Source: Bacteroidota bacterium
Lineage (GTDB): Bacteria > Bacteroidota > Bacteroidia > Chitinophagales > BACL12
Direction: 5' to 3'
DNA: 64,000 nucleotides
NCBI GenBank assembly: GCA_016706865.1
Contig: JADJIS010000001.1
Location: 62,001 to 126,000 of the forward strand
Of the stretch, positions 16,768-24,599 are shown piece after piece. Numbering within the stretch: the first letter of the stretch is position 1; every line of letters begins with the position of its first letter. Position numbers and translations under genes: made by a program. The notes beneath the pieces were generated by a model. The model did no database searches. It had not been told where the DNA came from and worked only from the letters and a program-made list of their open reading frames with translations.

Positions 16768-17748
16768 TTAATAGTAGTTTATTGTTCTTTCAGTCAAGGT
16801 TTCTGCAACCTCGCCTTTGAAACTAATCATACTAATCCAATTTCCCACTTTGTCAAATTCATATTGAAACGTTAGTTCAGTTACATTGTGAAAGACTATC
16901 CCTTCCTTGTGACTTTTTATCACATTTCCTTTTTCATCATATTCGTATGTGTTTAAATAATTTTGGCTGCCATCTGGATACTTCGAGTTCACTTCAAGCA
17001 TATTTCCTTTTAAGTCATGTTTATAATAAGTTATATCATTCAGAAGTGGATTTGGATTGGTCGAGGTTGTTTCTACAATGTTTCCCATTTCATCATATTT
17101 ATATTTAATTTTTTCATGTAGTTCGCCATTAGAATTATAGCTACTATTTTCGGCCATCCTTCCATCAATATCATATTTATAAATGTATCTTAATATAAGG
17201 CTATCTTCTGTATTCATGTAATCCATTTGAAGCAAGTTCCCAGCTTCATCATACAAATATTTAGAAACGCTATTAAATCCCCAATATGAACTACTATCTT
17301 CAATCAAGTTTCCATTTTCATCATATTTGTAAGTATTCTTATATTCAAGACTCCCGTCACTGTAATTCGAAATCTGTTCCATCATGTTTCCATTTTTATT
17401 AAAAAATATTTCTTTGCTTGAATTTATTTCTCCTTTTAAAATTTTTCCAAATTTTGTTATTGCTTTATATTCAACTTCGCGATATGATTTAACCTTGCCA
17501 TATAAATTACTTTCTGACAAATCACTTGTAATTTTTATTTCACGCTGGCAACCAAATAAAAGCATTGCGGATAAAATCAAAATATTTGCGGTTTTATGTT
17601 TTCCTTTATAGAATAAATACAGTTTTAAAAATTCCCGCTGGGTGAGTTCACCTGTTTTGGGATGTGCTATTGCAGGATAGAAGTCTAAATATAGATTTTG
17701 CCTCTCCCCTGAGATTTTCTTTTGTCTGAGTTTTACTTTTGTTGCCAT
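16768..17748 (-). CDS. Integrase 5' copy (C) fused in frame to a YD-repeat-like lipoprotein
   Basis: Residues 1-50 (MATKVKLRQKKISGERQNLY...EFLKLYLFYK) are the integrase arm domain. From about residue 49 the frame becomes KGKHKTANILILSAMLLFGC, a normal lipoprotein signal peptide and lipobox lacking only its start Met. The remaining 250 residues carry at least six repeats of the type YKYDENGNLIEDS, resembling YD/RHS-like lipoproteins of Bacteroidota. The junction falls on the shared bases ATAAAG, exactly where the lipoprotein ATG should be. Whether it is made as a fusion or from an internal start is unknown; the buried signal peptide would probably not work in the fusion. Confidence 0.75.
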   Translation of the reverse strand: MATKVKLRQKKISGERQNLYLDFYPAIAHPKTGELTQREFLKLYLFYKGKHKTANILILSAMLLFGCQREIKITSDLSESNLYGKVKSYREVEYKAITKFGKILKGEINSSKEIFFNKNGNMMEQISNYSDGSLEYKNTYKYDENGNLIEDSSSYWGFNSVSKYLYDEAGNLLQMDYMNTEDSLILRYIYKYDIDGRMAENSSYNSNGELHEKIKYKYDEMGNIVETTSTNPNPLLNDITYYKHDLKGNMLEVNSKYPDGSQNYLNTYEYDEKGNVIKSHKEGIVFHNVTELTFQYEFDKVGNWISMISFKGEVAETLTERTINYY

Positions 17749-17763
17749 TTTAAATATTGAGGT

Positions 17764-18168
17764 TTAGATTTTTTTTCGTTTGTTTTGTTGGTATATTATT
17801 TCATCTTCTGGGTTACTTTTTAAGAAATGATCATTCATCCTTTTGATTGACTCTTCCGATGGATATGAAGTTTCAAAGGAATCTCTCATTTTTTTATACA
17901 CAACTACCCGCGTTTCTTGATTAAAAGCTGGTTCGTTCGGATTAGAAGAAATATTTTTATTTGTTTTTTTGATGGGAGTAATATTTTTATTTGTTTTTTT
18001 GATGGGAGTAATATTTTTATTTGTTTTTTTAATTGGAGTAATATTTTTAATTTCTTCTGTATGCCCAAAGCCAATAGCATCCCATAAATAAATAATTAAT
18101 CCGACTATGAATGCAAATAAAATAGCATCGGTAAATCCTGATGAGCTGAGTATAATTATAGTTTTCAT
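17764..18168 (-). CDS. Membrane protein with a 10-residue tandem repeat, 134 aa
   Basis: Starts MKTIIILSSSGFTDAILFAF with one membrane helix through residue 31. It then has three copies of NITPIKKTNK encoded by a 30-bp DNA repeat, followed by a charged tail (SYPSEESIKRMNDHFLKSN). Not recognised. It lies 5 bases after the zinc-ribbon HTH gene and 15 bases before integrase copy C, the first cargo position of the array. Repeat number may vary between strains. Confidence 0.55.
   Translation of the reverse strand: MKTIIILSSSGFTDAILFAFIVGLIIYLWDAIGFGHTEEIKNITPIKKTNKNITPIKKTNKNITPIKKTNKNISSNPNEPAFNQETRVVVYKKMRDSFETSYPSEESIKRMNDHFLKSNPEDEIIYQQNKRKKI
17951..18040. repeat. 30-bp tandem repeat, three copies
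   Basis: The unit ATATTTTTATTTGTTTTTTT plus GATGGGAGTA occurs at 17951-17980 and 17981-18010 identically, and at 18011-18040 with AATTGGAGTA at the end. A partial fourth copy follows. It keeps the reading frame of the 134-aa gene. Confidence 0.9.
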
Positions 18169-18173
18169 AACTT

Positions 18174-18524
18174 TTATTGAAATAATCTATTTAAATCAGA
18201 TTGTTTTATCAATGTCCTTCTTCCCGCTTTTCCCTTTTGCAATTCATCTCTAACAAGCATTCTATAAACTGTCCTTTTGCTTACCCCTAAGAGCCTGCTT
18301 GTGTCATCAATACTCAAGAACGGTTTAGCACGTAACTCTGAAAATGGAATGGAAATAGTGAATTTAGTTTTCTTATCGCTGGCTTCGATCTTCTGCCTTT
18401 TCAGGTTCGATTTATAAGCCTTTCTATTGCAATTGTGTGAACAATACCGCGTAACTGTGGTTCTTGCTGTGAAGGTAGTTCCACAATGCTCACAAACCCT
18501 TTGTACTTGTATGTTTGTACTCAT
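18174..18524 (-). CDS. Zinc-ribbon plus excisionase-type HTH protein, 116 aa
   Basis: Residues 11-37 form a zinc-ribbon-like knuckle (CEHCGTTF... YCSHNCNRKAY, four Cys). Residues 70-114 are an HTH_17 domain (FLSIDDTSRLLGVSKRTVYR, MLVRDELQKGKAGRRTLI). This protein typically precedes integrases of the FYPAIPHPKTG type in Bacteroidota, so it is probably the partner directionality factor or regulator of the integrase. It heads the array of cargo genes and integrase copies, with tight spacing to the next gene. Its promoter must lie in 18525-18772. Confidence 0.8.
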   Translation of the reverse strand: MSTNIQVQRVCEHCGTTFTARTTVTRYCSHNCNRKAYKSNLKRQKIEASDKKTKFTISIPFSELRAKPFLSIDDTSRLLGVSKRTVYRMLVRDELQKGKAGRRTLIKQSDLNRLFQ

Positions 18525-18611
18525 TTCTCTGTGTCAATTAGAGACATTAAGCGTCAGGAAGTGACACTGTGTGCCATGATTTCACCAAAAAGTAGGGACG
18601 TGCCCTGAAAT

Positions 18612-18638
18612 TTGTACCCCCAATCCTTTGGGGTACAA
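18612..18638. promoter_or_regulatory. Inverted repeat TTGTACCCC-N9-GGGGTACAA, candidate att site or operator
   Basis: Perfect 9-bp arms with a 9-base spacer lie between the HTH gene and the 3' end of mnmE. The layout (two short arms around a 7-9-base spacer) fits a tyrosine-recombinase core site, and the location is where the mobile region meets conserved chromosome. It could equally be an operator for the HTH gene. The rest of 18525-18772 holds no gene. Confidence 0.4.
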
Positions 18639-18772
18639 CAAAGATACAAATACCCAATTAAAATACAGGTAATATTGCGGAATAAAAGTTAGCTGAAAGG
18701 GTGAAAAATGTGCTGAAATGCTTGTATTAGTAAGGTTTTGCGTGAGTTTAGTGTCAGAATGTTGCGTATTGG

Positions 18773-20149
18773 TTACTTTCCAATACAAAAATTCCTAAAA
18801 ATATCATCTAACAAATCATCATTCGTTATCTCCCCAGTTATCTCCCCAAGCGCATTCAACGCATAACGAATATGCAAAGCCGTCAACTCTCCACTTATCT
18901 CGCTGTTGATTGCATTAAGAACTTCATCAAGGGAACTGCGCGTTTTTTGGAGGGCTTCGAGGTGGCGGGCGTTGGTGACTATGATGTTGCCGATGTTGAG
19001 GTCTTCGGTGACGATCTTTTTATACATGGAGGATTTGAGTTCTTCGATGTTGGTTTTTTGGAGGGAGGAAATGTAAGCGTCGGGTTCGAGTTCGAAAAAG
19101 TTGGCGAGTAATTTTCCACCTTCGGGAGTATCGATCTTATTTGCAACCAATAACATTTTATCGCCGGAGGAAATTAAAGATGCGAGATCATTTTTTACAT
19201 CTTCCAAACTCATGTTGTTCACATCAAAAACATAAATTAATAAGGTGGAAGATGCAATTTTTTCCATGGTTTTTGCAACTCCCATTTTTTCAATTTCATC
19301 TTTTGCCTCGCGAATTCCGGCAGTGTCGATCAAACGGAAAATAATTCCGTTAATATTTAATTCTTCTTCAATGGTGTCTCTTGTAGTTCCTGCAATTTCA
19401 CTAACAATTGCCCGCTCTTCATTTAATAAAGCATTTAATAAAGTGGATTTACCTGCATTAGGTCTGCCTGCAATTACTGTATTAATTCCATTCTTAATTA
19501 CATTGCCTAATTCAAAAGATTTTATTAAACCATTTAAGATTACATTGATCTTTTCAATTAATAATTGCATATGCCTGCGTTCGGCGAACTCCACATCCTC
19601 TTCGCTGAAATCAAGTTCCAGTTCTATCATGGAAGCAAAATGAATTAATTCGTAACGCAACTTTTTTAATTCTTCACTATATCCGCCACGCATTTGTTTT
19701 AATGCGATATCATGTGCAGCTAAGGTTTGTGCATTAATAAGATCTGCAACTGCTTCTGCCTGACTCAGATCCATTTTACCATTTAAAAATGCGCGCATGG
19801 TAAATTCCCCGGGTTTCGCCAATCGAGCACCTTTGGAAATTATGAGTTGCAAAATTTGTTGTTGAATAAAAGGTGAACCATGACAGGAAATTTCAATAAT
19901 ATCTTCACCGGTGTAAGATTTCGGATTCTTGAAAATACCAACAACCACTTCGTCCACCTTAGTGCCATTTTTTTCAATAACACCAAAATGAAGGGTATGG
20001 CTTGACACCTCTGCAAGTTTCTTTCCGATAAAAATTTCATCAGTAATTTTTATAGCTTCCTCCCCCGACAACCGGATAACTGCTATAGCGCCAACTCCGG
20101 GCGCTGTACTTATGGCAACAATTGTATCTTTGTGATCAGTAATTTGCAT
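18773..20149 (-). CDS. mnmE: tRNA uridine-5-carboxymethylaminomethyl GTPase MnmE
   Basis: With MnmG it installs the cmnm5 group on U34 of certain tRNAs. The 458 residues show the full architecture: an N-terminal folate-binding domain (APGVGAIAVIRLSGEEA), a central helical domain, and an inserted G domain with G1 GRPNAGKS (228-235), G2 TTRDT (255-259), G3 DTAG (275-278) and G4 NKID (337-340). It ends in the conserved FCIGK. Length is normal. It marks the start of the conserved chromosome to the right; the mobile region ends downstream of its stop without damaging it. Confidence 0.97.
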   Translation of the reverse strand: MQITDHKDTIVAISTAPGVGAIAVIRLSGEEAIKITDEIFIGKKLAEVSSHTLHFGVIEKNGTKVDEVVVGIFKNPKSYTGEDIIEISCHGSPFIQQQILQLIISKGARLAKPGEFTMRAFLNGKMDLSQAEAVADLINAQTLAAHDIALKQMRGGYSEELKKLRYELIHFASMIELELDFSEEDVEFAERRHMQLLIEKINVILNGLIKSFELGNVIKNGINTVIAGRPNAGKSTLLNALLNEERAIVSEIAGTTRDTIEEELNINGIIFRLIDTAGIREAKDEIEKMGVAKTMEKIASSTLLIYVFDVNNMSLEDVKNDLASLISSGDKMLLVANKIDTPEGGKLLANFFELEPDAYISSLQKTNIEELKSSMYKKIVTEDLNIGNIIVTNARHLEALQKTRSSLDEVLNAINSEISGELTALHIRYALNALGEITGEITNDDLLDDIFRNFCIGK

Positions 20150-20188
20150 TCTATGCGAAGGTATTGCTATTCAGTTAATTTGTAACCA

Positions 20189-20983
20189 ATGATAGATGAA
20201 AAACAATCCATAAGTTTCGGATATTTTGCCGGTGGCTTATTCATTTTTCTGGGAATCATAATTACGGCGATAGGATTTAGCGGTATAAAGTTTATTGATT
20301 TCGATTTTCCGGGCATTTTATTTTTAATTTTACTTCTGTCAGGCCTCCTGTTATTATTCGGTGGATTACAATATATTCGTTCCTCCAAAAAAAAGGAAAA
20401 ACTGGAAAAGATCCTTAACGAGGAAAACATTTCCATTGCACCAAATGCCACGCAAAATAAAACGCCAAAAGTTGCTGGGTCTATTGTAAAAGGGGAATGG
20501 GATATTGATGAAATAACTTGGCAACAATTTATTAAAAACGAAAAGAATTATCGCAACTCAGATAATATATATTTCCTTATCGGTTTCGTTATTCTCGGTA
20601 CAATTGCCATAATTTTAAACCGATATGCGGAATGGACAACAGCACTTTTAATATGTTTGATAGCAGGAGTATTTCTTGTTTTAATGCGCCGTTCACTCGG
20701 CCTAAATAAAATTCGCTCTGTTAGAAAACGAAAAAAGGTGTTGATCACAGAAAATTTCGTTCGTCTGAATGAATTTACATTCATTTTATTCTCAGAGAAC
20801 AGAATGACCTCTTCTATAAAATTTCTAGACTCGGAAATTCCTAAAATACTGGAGTTTAAAATCCACTGGAAAACCCGCAATGGAAGCACCTACGATGAAT
20901 TACGTGTACCTGTCCCACCCGGACAAGAAGAGACTGCTAAAAATATTTGTCTTAACTTTATCAAACAAAATATTGAAACATGA
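20189..20983 (+). CDS. Hypothetical membrane protein, 264 aa
   Basis: Four predicted membrane helices in two hairpins: residues 10-30 and 42-64, then about 126-145 and 149-166. A charged linker lies between the hairpins. The C-terminal 90 residues are soluble (SSIKFLDSEIPKILEFKIHW...) and probably cytoplasmic. No family recognised. It is divergent from mnmE and its last codons overlap the next gene by four bases (ATGA), so both are co-translated. Confidence 0.65.
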   Translation: MIDEKQSISFGYFAGGLFIFLGIIITAIGFSGIKFIDFDFPGILFLILLLSGLLLLFGGLQYIRSSKKKEKLEKILNEENISIAPNATQNKTPKVAGSIVKGEWDIDEITWQQFIKNEKNYRNSDNIYFLIGFVILGTIAIILNRYAEWTTALLICLIAGVFLVLMRRSLGLNKIRSVRKRKKVLITENFVRLNEFTFILFSENRMTSSIKFLDSEIPKILEFKIHWKTRNGSTYDELRVPVPPGQEETAKNICLNFIKQNIET

Positions 20984-21780
20984 ACAAGATCACTTTAGTT
21001 TTATTATTGTCGGGGATATTAATTAACGTTTCCATGTTCGGTCAATTCAGGCCCGGAGATATAGGTTATAATTCTGCTCAATTTGATGCCTATAAAAAGA
21101 ATAAGGTAAAAACCCAGACACAAATAATGCGTGATGAAGATAGTATAACCACACGTGTTTCTATAACTGAATTTACAGAAGATGGCTGGCTTATCCGCAC
21201 TACTTTCGACAATGGCGAACCTGCTTATGATGAAGAACCCATTGACACGATGAAAGATGAATACACCTATTTTCCCGATGGAAGAATAAGAATTATAACC
21301 ATGTTTGGATACGACCTGTTCCCAATGACACTTGGATTTGAATACGATAAAAAAGATAATTTGGTAACCTCCATTTTTGCCAGTGCAGAATCAAGGGAAA
21401 ATACATATGAGTATGATAAAGCGGGAACTATTATCAAACGAATTGGCAAATCCGCAAGATTTGAAGTAGACGCAGAAGGTAATTATCTGGATAAAATGAT
21501 CATGGTGGAAACTGATTTTTCAACCTATACCTGGGATGCAAAAAACAGATTAACGGAAGAATTATTTAGTATGAACGGCGAGTTTTATAACAGGATGGTT
21601 TATTCCTACAACGATAAAAACCAACTAACCGAAATGAAAGCCTTTTACGATACCGCACCCGATGCAATACCTGTTTTTTCCACTACCTATTTTTATTTCG
21701 AAAATGGTCTCCCAAAAAATATGATAACAATTGAAGATGGATTTAGGGTGGAGCATTATTATGAGTATAGCTTTTATTAA
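20980..21780 (+). CDS. Exported YD-repeat-like protein, 266 aa
   Basis: Residues 1-21 are a signal peptide (MNKITLVLLLSGILINVSMF, then GQ). The mature part contains several degenerate Y-x-Y-D-x-x-G/N repeats (FEYDKKDNLVTS, YEYDKAGTIIKR, YSYNDKNQLTEM). These resemble the beta-meander repeats of RHS/YD-like proteins and of the lipoprotein at 16768-17748. Translationally coupled to the membrane protein upstream. Likely periplasmic or surface; function unknown. Confidence 0.65.
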   Translation: MNKITLVLLLSGILINVSMFGQFRPGDIGYNSAQFDAYKKNKVKTQTQIMRDEDSITTRVSITEFTEDGWLIRTTFDNGEPAYDEEPIDTMKDEYTYFPDGRIRIITMFGYDLFPMTLGFEYDKKDNLVTSIFASAESRENTYEYDKAGTIIKRIGKSARFEVDAEGNYLDKMIMVETDFSTYTWDAKNRLTEELFSMNGEFYNRMVYSYNDKNQLTEMKAFYDTAPDAIPVFSTTYFYFENGLPKNMITIEDGFRVEHYYEYSFY

Positions 21781-21998
21781 TTGAAAAATGTAATAAAATT
21801 GACAATTGATAATTGACAATTAGAACTACCAAAAAGCAGTAGCTCCGAGTGGAGAGAAAATTATTATTGGTTATTTTTTAGGGTCATTTTATTGAGGACA
21901 AAAATGTATCAATGCTTAGAGGATCAAACTCATTACTCATAACTCATTACTCATAAAGGAGAATGCAAAAATTCCGATTCTTGTTATAATTTTATGCA
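21781..21998. repeat. Intergenic region with an ACTCATA-type short repeat
   Basis: Contains AAATTGACAATTGATAATTGACAATT at 21797-21822 and the module GGATCAAACTCATTACTCATAACTC followed by more copies near 21920-21955. The same ACTCATTACTCATAACTC module occurs near 38528 and 59320. The last 30 bases (TTGTTATAATTTTATGC) may hold the promoter of the phosphatase gene. Confidence 0.6.
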
Positions 21999-22457
21999 AT
22001 GAAAATACTAATGGTCTGCCTGGGCAACATCTGCCGGAGTCCGCTTGCGGAGGGAATATTGAGACATAAAATAAAGGAGGCTGAATTAGATTGGGAAGTG
22101 CAAAGCGCCGGAACCGGAAGTTGGCATATAGGTGAAGCACCTGATCCCCGTTCGCAGAAAATTGCGAAAATAAATGGCATTGATATTAGTAAACAAAAGG
22201 CGCAAAAATTTACACAAAAACTTTTTTCTGAATTTGATCGCATTTATACTATGGATAGTTCTAATTATCGCGACGTAGTAAATATGGCAATAAATGAGGA
22301 AGATAAAAATAAGGTGGAATTGATAATGAATTTAGTAGAACCAGGAAAAAATAAAGCCGTTCCGGATCCGTATTATGATGATGATTTATATGCAACTGTT
22401 TACGAAATGTTGGATAAAGCGTGTGAGGAGATAATGAAGGAATTAATGTACCAATGA
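21999..22457 (+). CDS. Low-molecular-weight protein-tyrosine phosphatase
   Basis: 152 residues, the usual family length. The P-loop CLGNICRS has the nucleophile Cys7, Cys12, Arg13 and Ser14 at the very N-terminus. The general acid is Asp123 in VPDPYYDD. These enzymes remove phosphate from Tyr and, in bacteria, often oppose BY-kinases of polysaccharide export. No kinase gene is adjacent, so its partner is unknown. It stands alone between repeat-filled gaps. Confidence 0.92.
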   Translation: MKILMVCLGNICRSPLAEGILRHKIKEAELDWEVQSAGTGSWHIGEAPDPRSQKIAKINGIDISKQKAQKFTQKLFSEFDRIYTMDSSNYRDVVNMAINEEDKNKVELIMNLVEPGKNKAVPDPYYDDDLYATVYEMLDKACEEIMKELMYQ

Positions 22458-22750
22458 ACAGCCAAAAATGTACCAATGTACAGATGCCTGCCCGTCCTTT
22501 TTTGACGGGAACAGCCGAATTCTTGTTGGAAAAACAGTGATACCATTGGAATAAGAGGGGATTTTAATATATATATAATTTAATGGAAATATAAATATTC
22601 AGTAATTTTGCACGTATCAATTAAAGTCAAGACAAGATTGGAAGAAAAATGTTTCGGCTTAGTCACATTGGTACATTAGTCAATTGGTACATCAAAAAAT
22701 TATCAAAAAAAGTAATTGCATCAATTTAAAGTTAACTATAAAAAGAATCT
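22458..22750. repeat. Gap with TACCAATG-type repeats and a candidate hisS promoter
   Basis: Copies of TGTACCAATGAACAGCC and TTGGTACATTAGTCAATTGG flank a short hairpin (CCCGTCCTTTTTTGACGGG, 22489-22507). The same modules recur near 62160-62240 and 62610-62640. TAATTTTG at 22603-22610 fits the Bacteroidota -7 box TAnnTTTG; no clear -33 box was found. Confidence 0.55.
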
Positions 22751-24166
22751 GTGAGTAAAGAAAAGCCATCCATACCAAAAGGAACTCGTGATTTTGGGCC
22801 TGAAGAAGTTGCAAAACGAAATTATATAATGGATACAATTAAAAACGTGTACGAATTATATGGATTTCAACCTTTGGAAACTCCGGTAATGGAAAATCTT
22901 TCCACTTTGATGGGAAAATATGGTGCTGAAGGTGATAAATTATTGTTTAAAATATTAAACAGCGGCGATTATTTGAAGGATGCAGATCTTGTTTCGCTCA
23001 CTGAAAAAAACAGCAATAAATTAACTGCGGATATTTCGGAAAAAGGTTTACGTTACGATCTTACTGTACCTTTTGCGCGGTTTGTAGTAATGAATCAAAA
23101 TGAAATTACATTCCCATTTAAAAGATATCAGATTCAACCTGTTTGGCGCGCCGACAGACCTCAAAAAGGGCGCTACAGGGAGTTTTATCAGTGTGATGCA
23201 GATGCCATCGGCAGCAACAGTTTGCTCATTGATGCCGAATTAGTGATGATCATAAGGGATGTTTTCGAAAAATTAAATCTGAATGTCACCATTCGTTTAA
23301 ATAACCGTAAAATTTTAGACGGATTAAATGAATATATCGGAGAAACAGAAAAAAATCTTATTCTCATAAATATAATTGATAAACTGGATAAGATTGGAAT
23401 TGATGGCGTAACCAAAGAATTAAATGAACAAGGATTTACATCTGATCAAATAAATAAAATAAAAACTATACTCGATCTTTCAGGAAATGCAGATAAAAAA
23501 ATTGAATTTCTCGAAAAAATATTTATTGCGGAAAAAGGTAAAAAAGGAATTACAGAAATAAAAGAACTCTTCGAAAAAATTAAAGGCGTTGAAAATAAAA
23601 CCGTTAAAATAGAATTTGATCTTAAATTAGCACGCGGATTAAGTTATTATACCGGTACTATTTACGAAGTAATTTCCAATGATGTAAAAATTGGAAGTAT
23701 ATTGGGAGGTGGTCGTTACGACGATCTTACCGGAATTTTCGGATTACCAAATATGAGTGGTGTAGGTATTTCGTTCGGACTTGACCGTATTTATGATGTA
23801 ATAACCGAATTAAATCTTTTCCCTGAATCCGCTTTAAAAACAACACAACTTTTATTTATTCCATTTGACGAGGAAGGAGAAAAAATTTGTCTTAATTATG
23901 CTTCCATTTTAAGAAAAGAAAATATCCGTTGCGAAATATATCCCGATATCAACGCCAAAATGCCCAAAAAATTCAAATACGCCGACGACAAAAAAATTCC
24001 ACTCACAGCAATAATCGGCTCCAACGAAATAACAGAAAATAAACTCACCTTAAAAAATATGACCACCGGTGATCAACAATTAATTTCTCTCGACGAATTA
24101 ATTCAGATCATTAATGAAAGTGTATTTATAAAAAGAGATGGTGGGTTTATGGATCTTAGCGAGTGA
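22751..24166 (+). CDS. hisS: Histidyl-tRNA synthetase
   Basis: Charges tRNA-His. The start is GTG at 22751 (KEKPSIPKGTRDFGPEEVAK). Class II motifs are clear: motif 1 region GTRDFGPEE, RYDLTVPFARFVVMN, motif 2 FKRYQIQPVWRADRPQKGRY then REFYQCDADAIG, and the His-specific ARGLSYYTGTIYEV with GSILGGGRYDDL and GVGISFGLDRIYD. The C-terminal anticodon-binding domain follows from about residue 355. The length (471) is slightly above the common 420-460, with an extra segment near residues 200-270. Confidence 0.96.
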   Translation: MSKEKPSIPKGTRDFGPEEVAKRNYIMDTIKNVYELYGFQPLETPVMENLSTLMGKYGAEGDKLLFKILNSGDYLKDADLVSLTEKNSNKLTADISEKGLRYDLTVPFARFVVMNQNEITFPFKRYQIQPVWRADRPQKGRYREFYQCDADAIGSNSLLIDAELVMIIRDVFEKLNLNVTIRLNNRKILDGLNEYIGETEKNLILINIIDKLDKIGIDGVTKELNEQGFTSDQINKIKTILDLSGNADKKIEFLEKIFIAEKGKKGITEIKELFEKIKGVENKTVKIEFDLKLARGLSYYTGTIYEVISNDVKIGSILGGGRYDDLTGIFGLPNMSGVGISFGLDRIYDVITELNLFPESALKTTQLLFIPFDEEGEKICLNYASILRKENIRCEIYPDINAKMPKKFKYADDKKIPLTAIIGSNEITENKLTLKNMTTGDQQLISLDELIQIINESVFIKRDGGFMDLSE

Positions 24167-24599
24167 AGAGGACATACGACATAGGACATATGAAATAGGA
24201 TTTACTTAAAGTAAACCGTTTAAGTTAATTTTTCCCTCGAAATTTAGTGGATTTAATTATGAAATCAAATGCCCAGTTACAGTTAAGGCCTCCTATATCC
24301 CATTTCCCATGTCCTATGTCAGTCATATTTCCTAATTCTTATTTCCTATTTCCACTAAATCGGATGGCGAGGCCACAAAGTCGCGAAGGGCGCGAAGGTA
24401 CACGAAGAAATTATTCTTGGCATAATACACCTATTCCCTCAAAAAAATCTTCGTAAAAATTAAGATAAAATGTAAGGGCTCAAAAGTGGTTTCTGTAATA
24501 CGAAAAAGTTCTCCTTTGTCCCATTTCCCATGTCCTATGTCAGTCCTATGTCCTATGTCCTATATCCTACGTCACGCGTCTCGCGTCACGCGCCTCGCG
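24167..24599. repeat. Gap filled with CCTATGTC-type and CGCGTCA-type short repeats
   Basis: About 430 bases without a gene. It includes GGACATACGACATAGGACAT at 24170-24189, TCCCATGTCCTATGTCAGTC near 24304 and again near 24527, a CAAAGTCGCGAAGGGCGCGA module near 24376, and CACGCGTCTCGCGTCACGCG next to the dnaJ stop. The repeated words look like tandem units broken by substitutions. Confidence 0.6.

Noticed and set aside
18582..18788. 68-codon minus-strand frame over the inverted repeat and mnmE end
   Set aside because: No coding character; it overlaps the mnmE stop and the candidate att/operator site.
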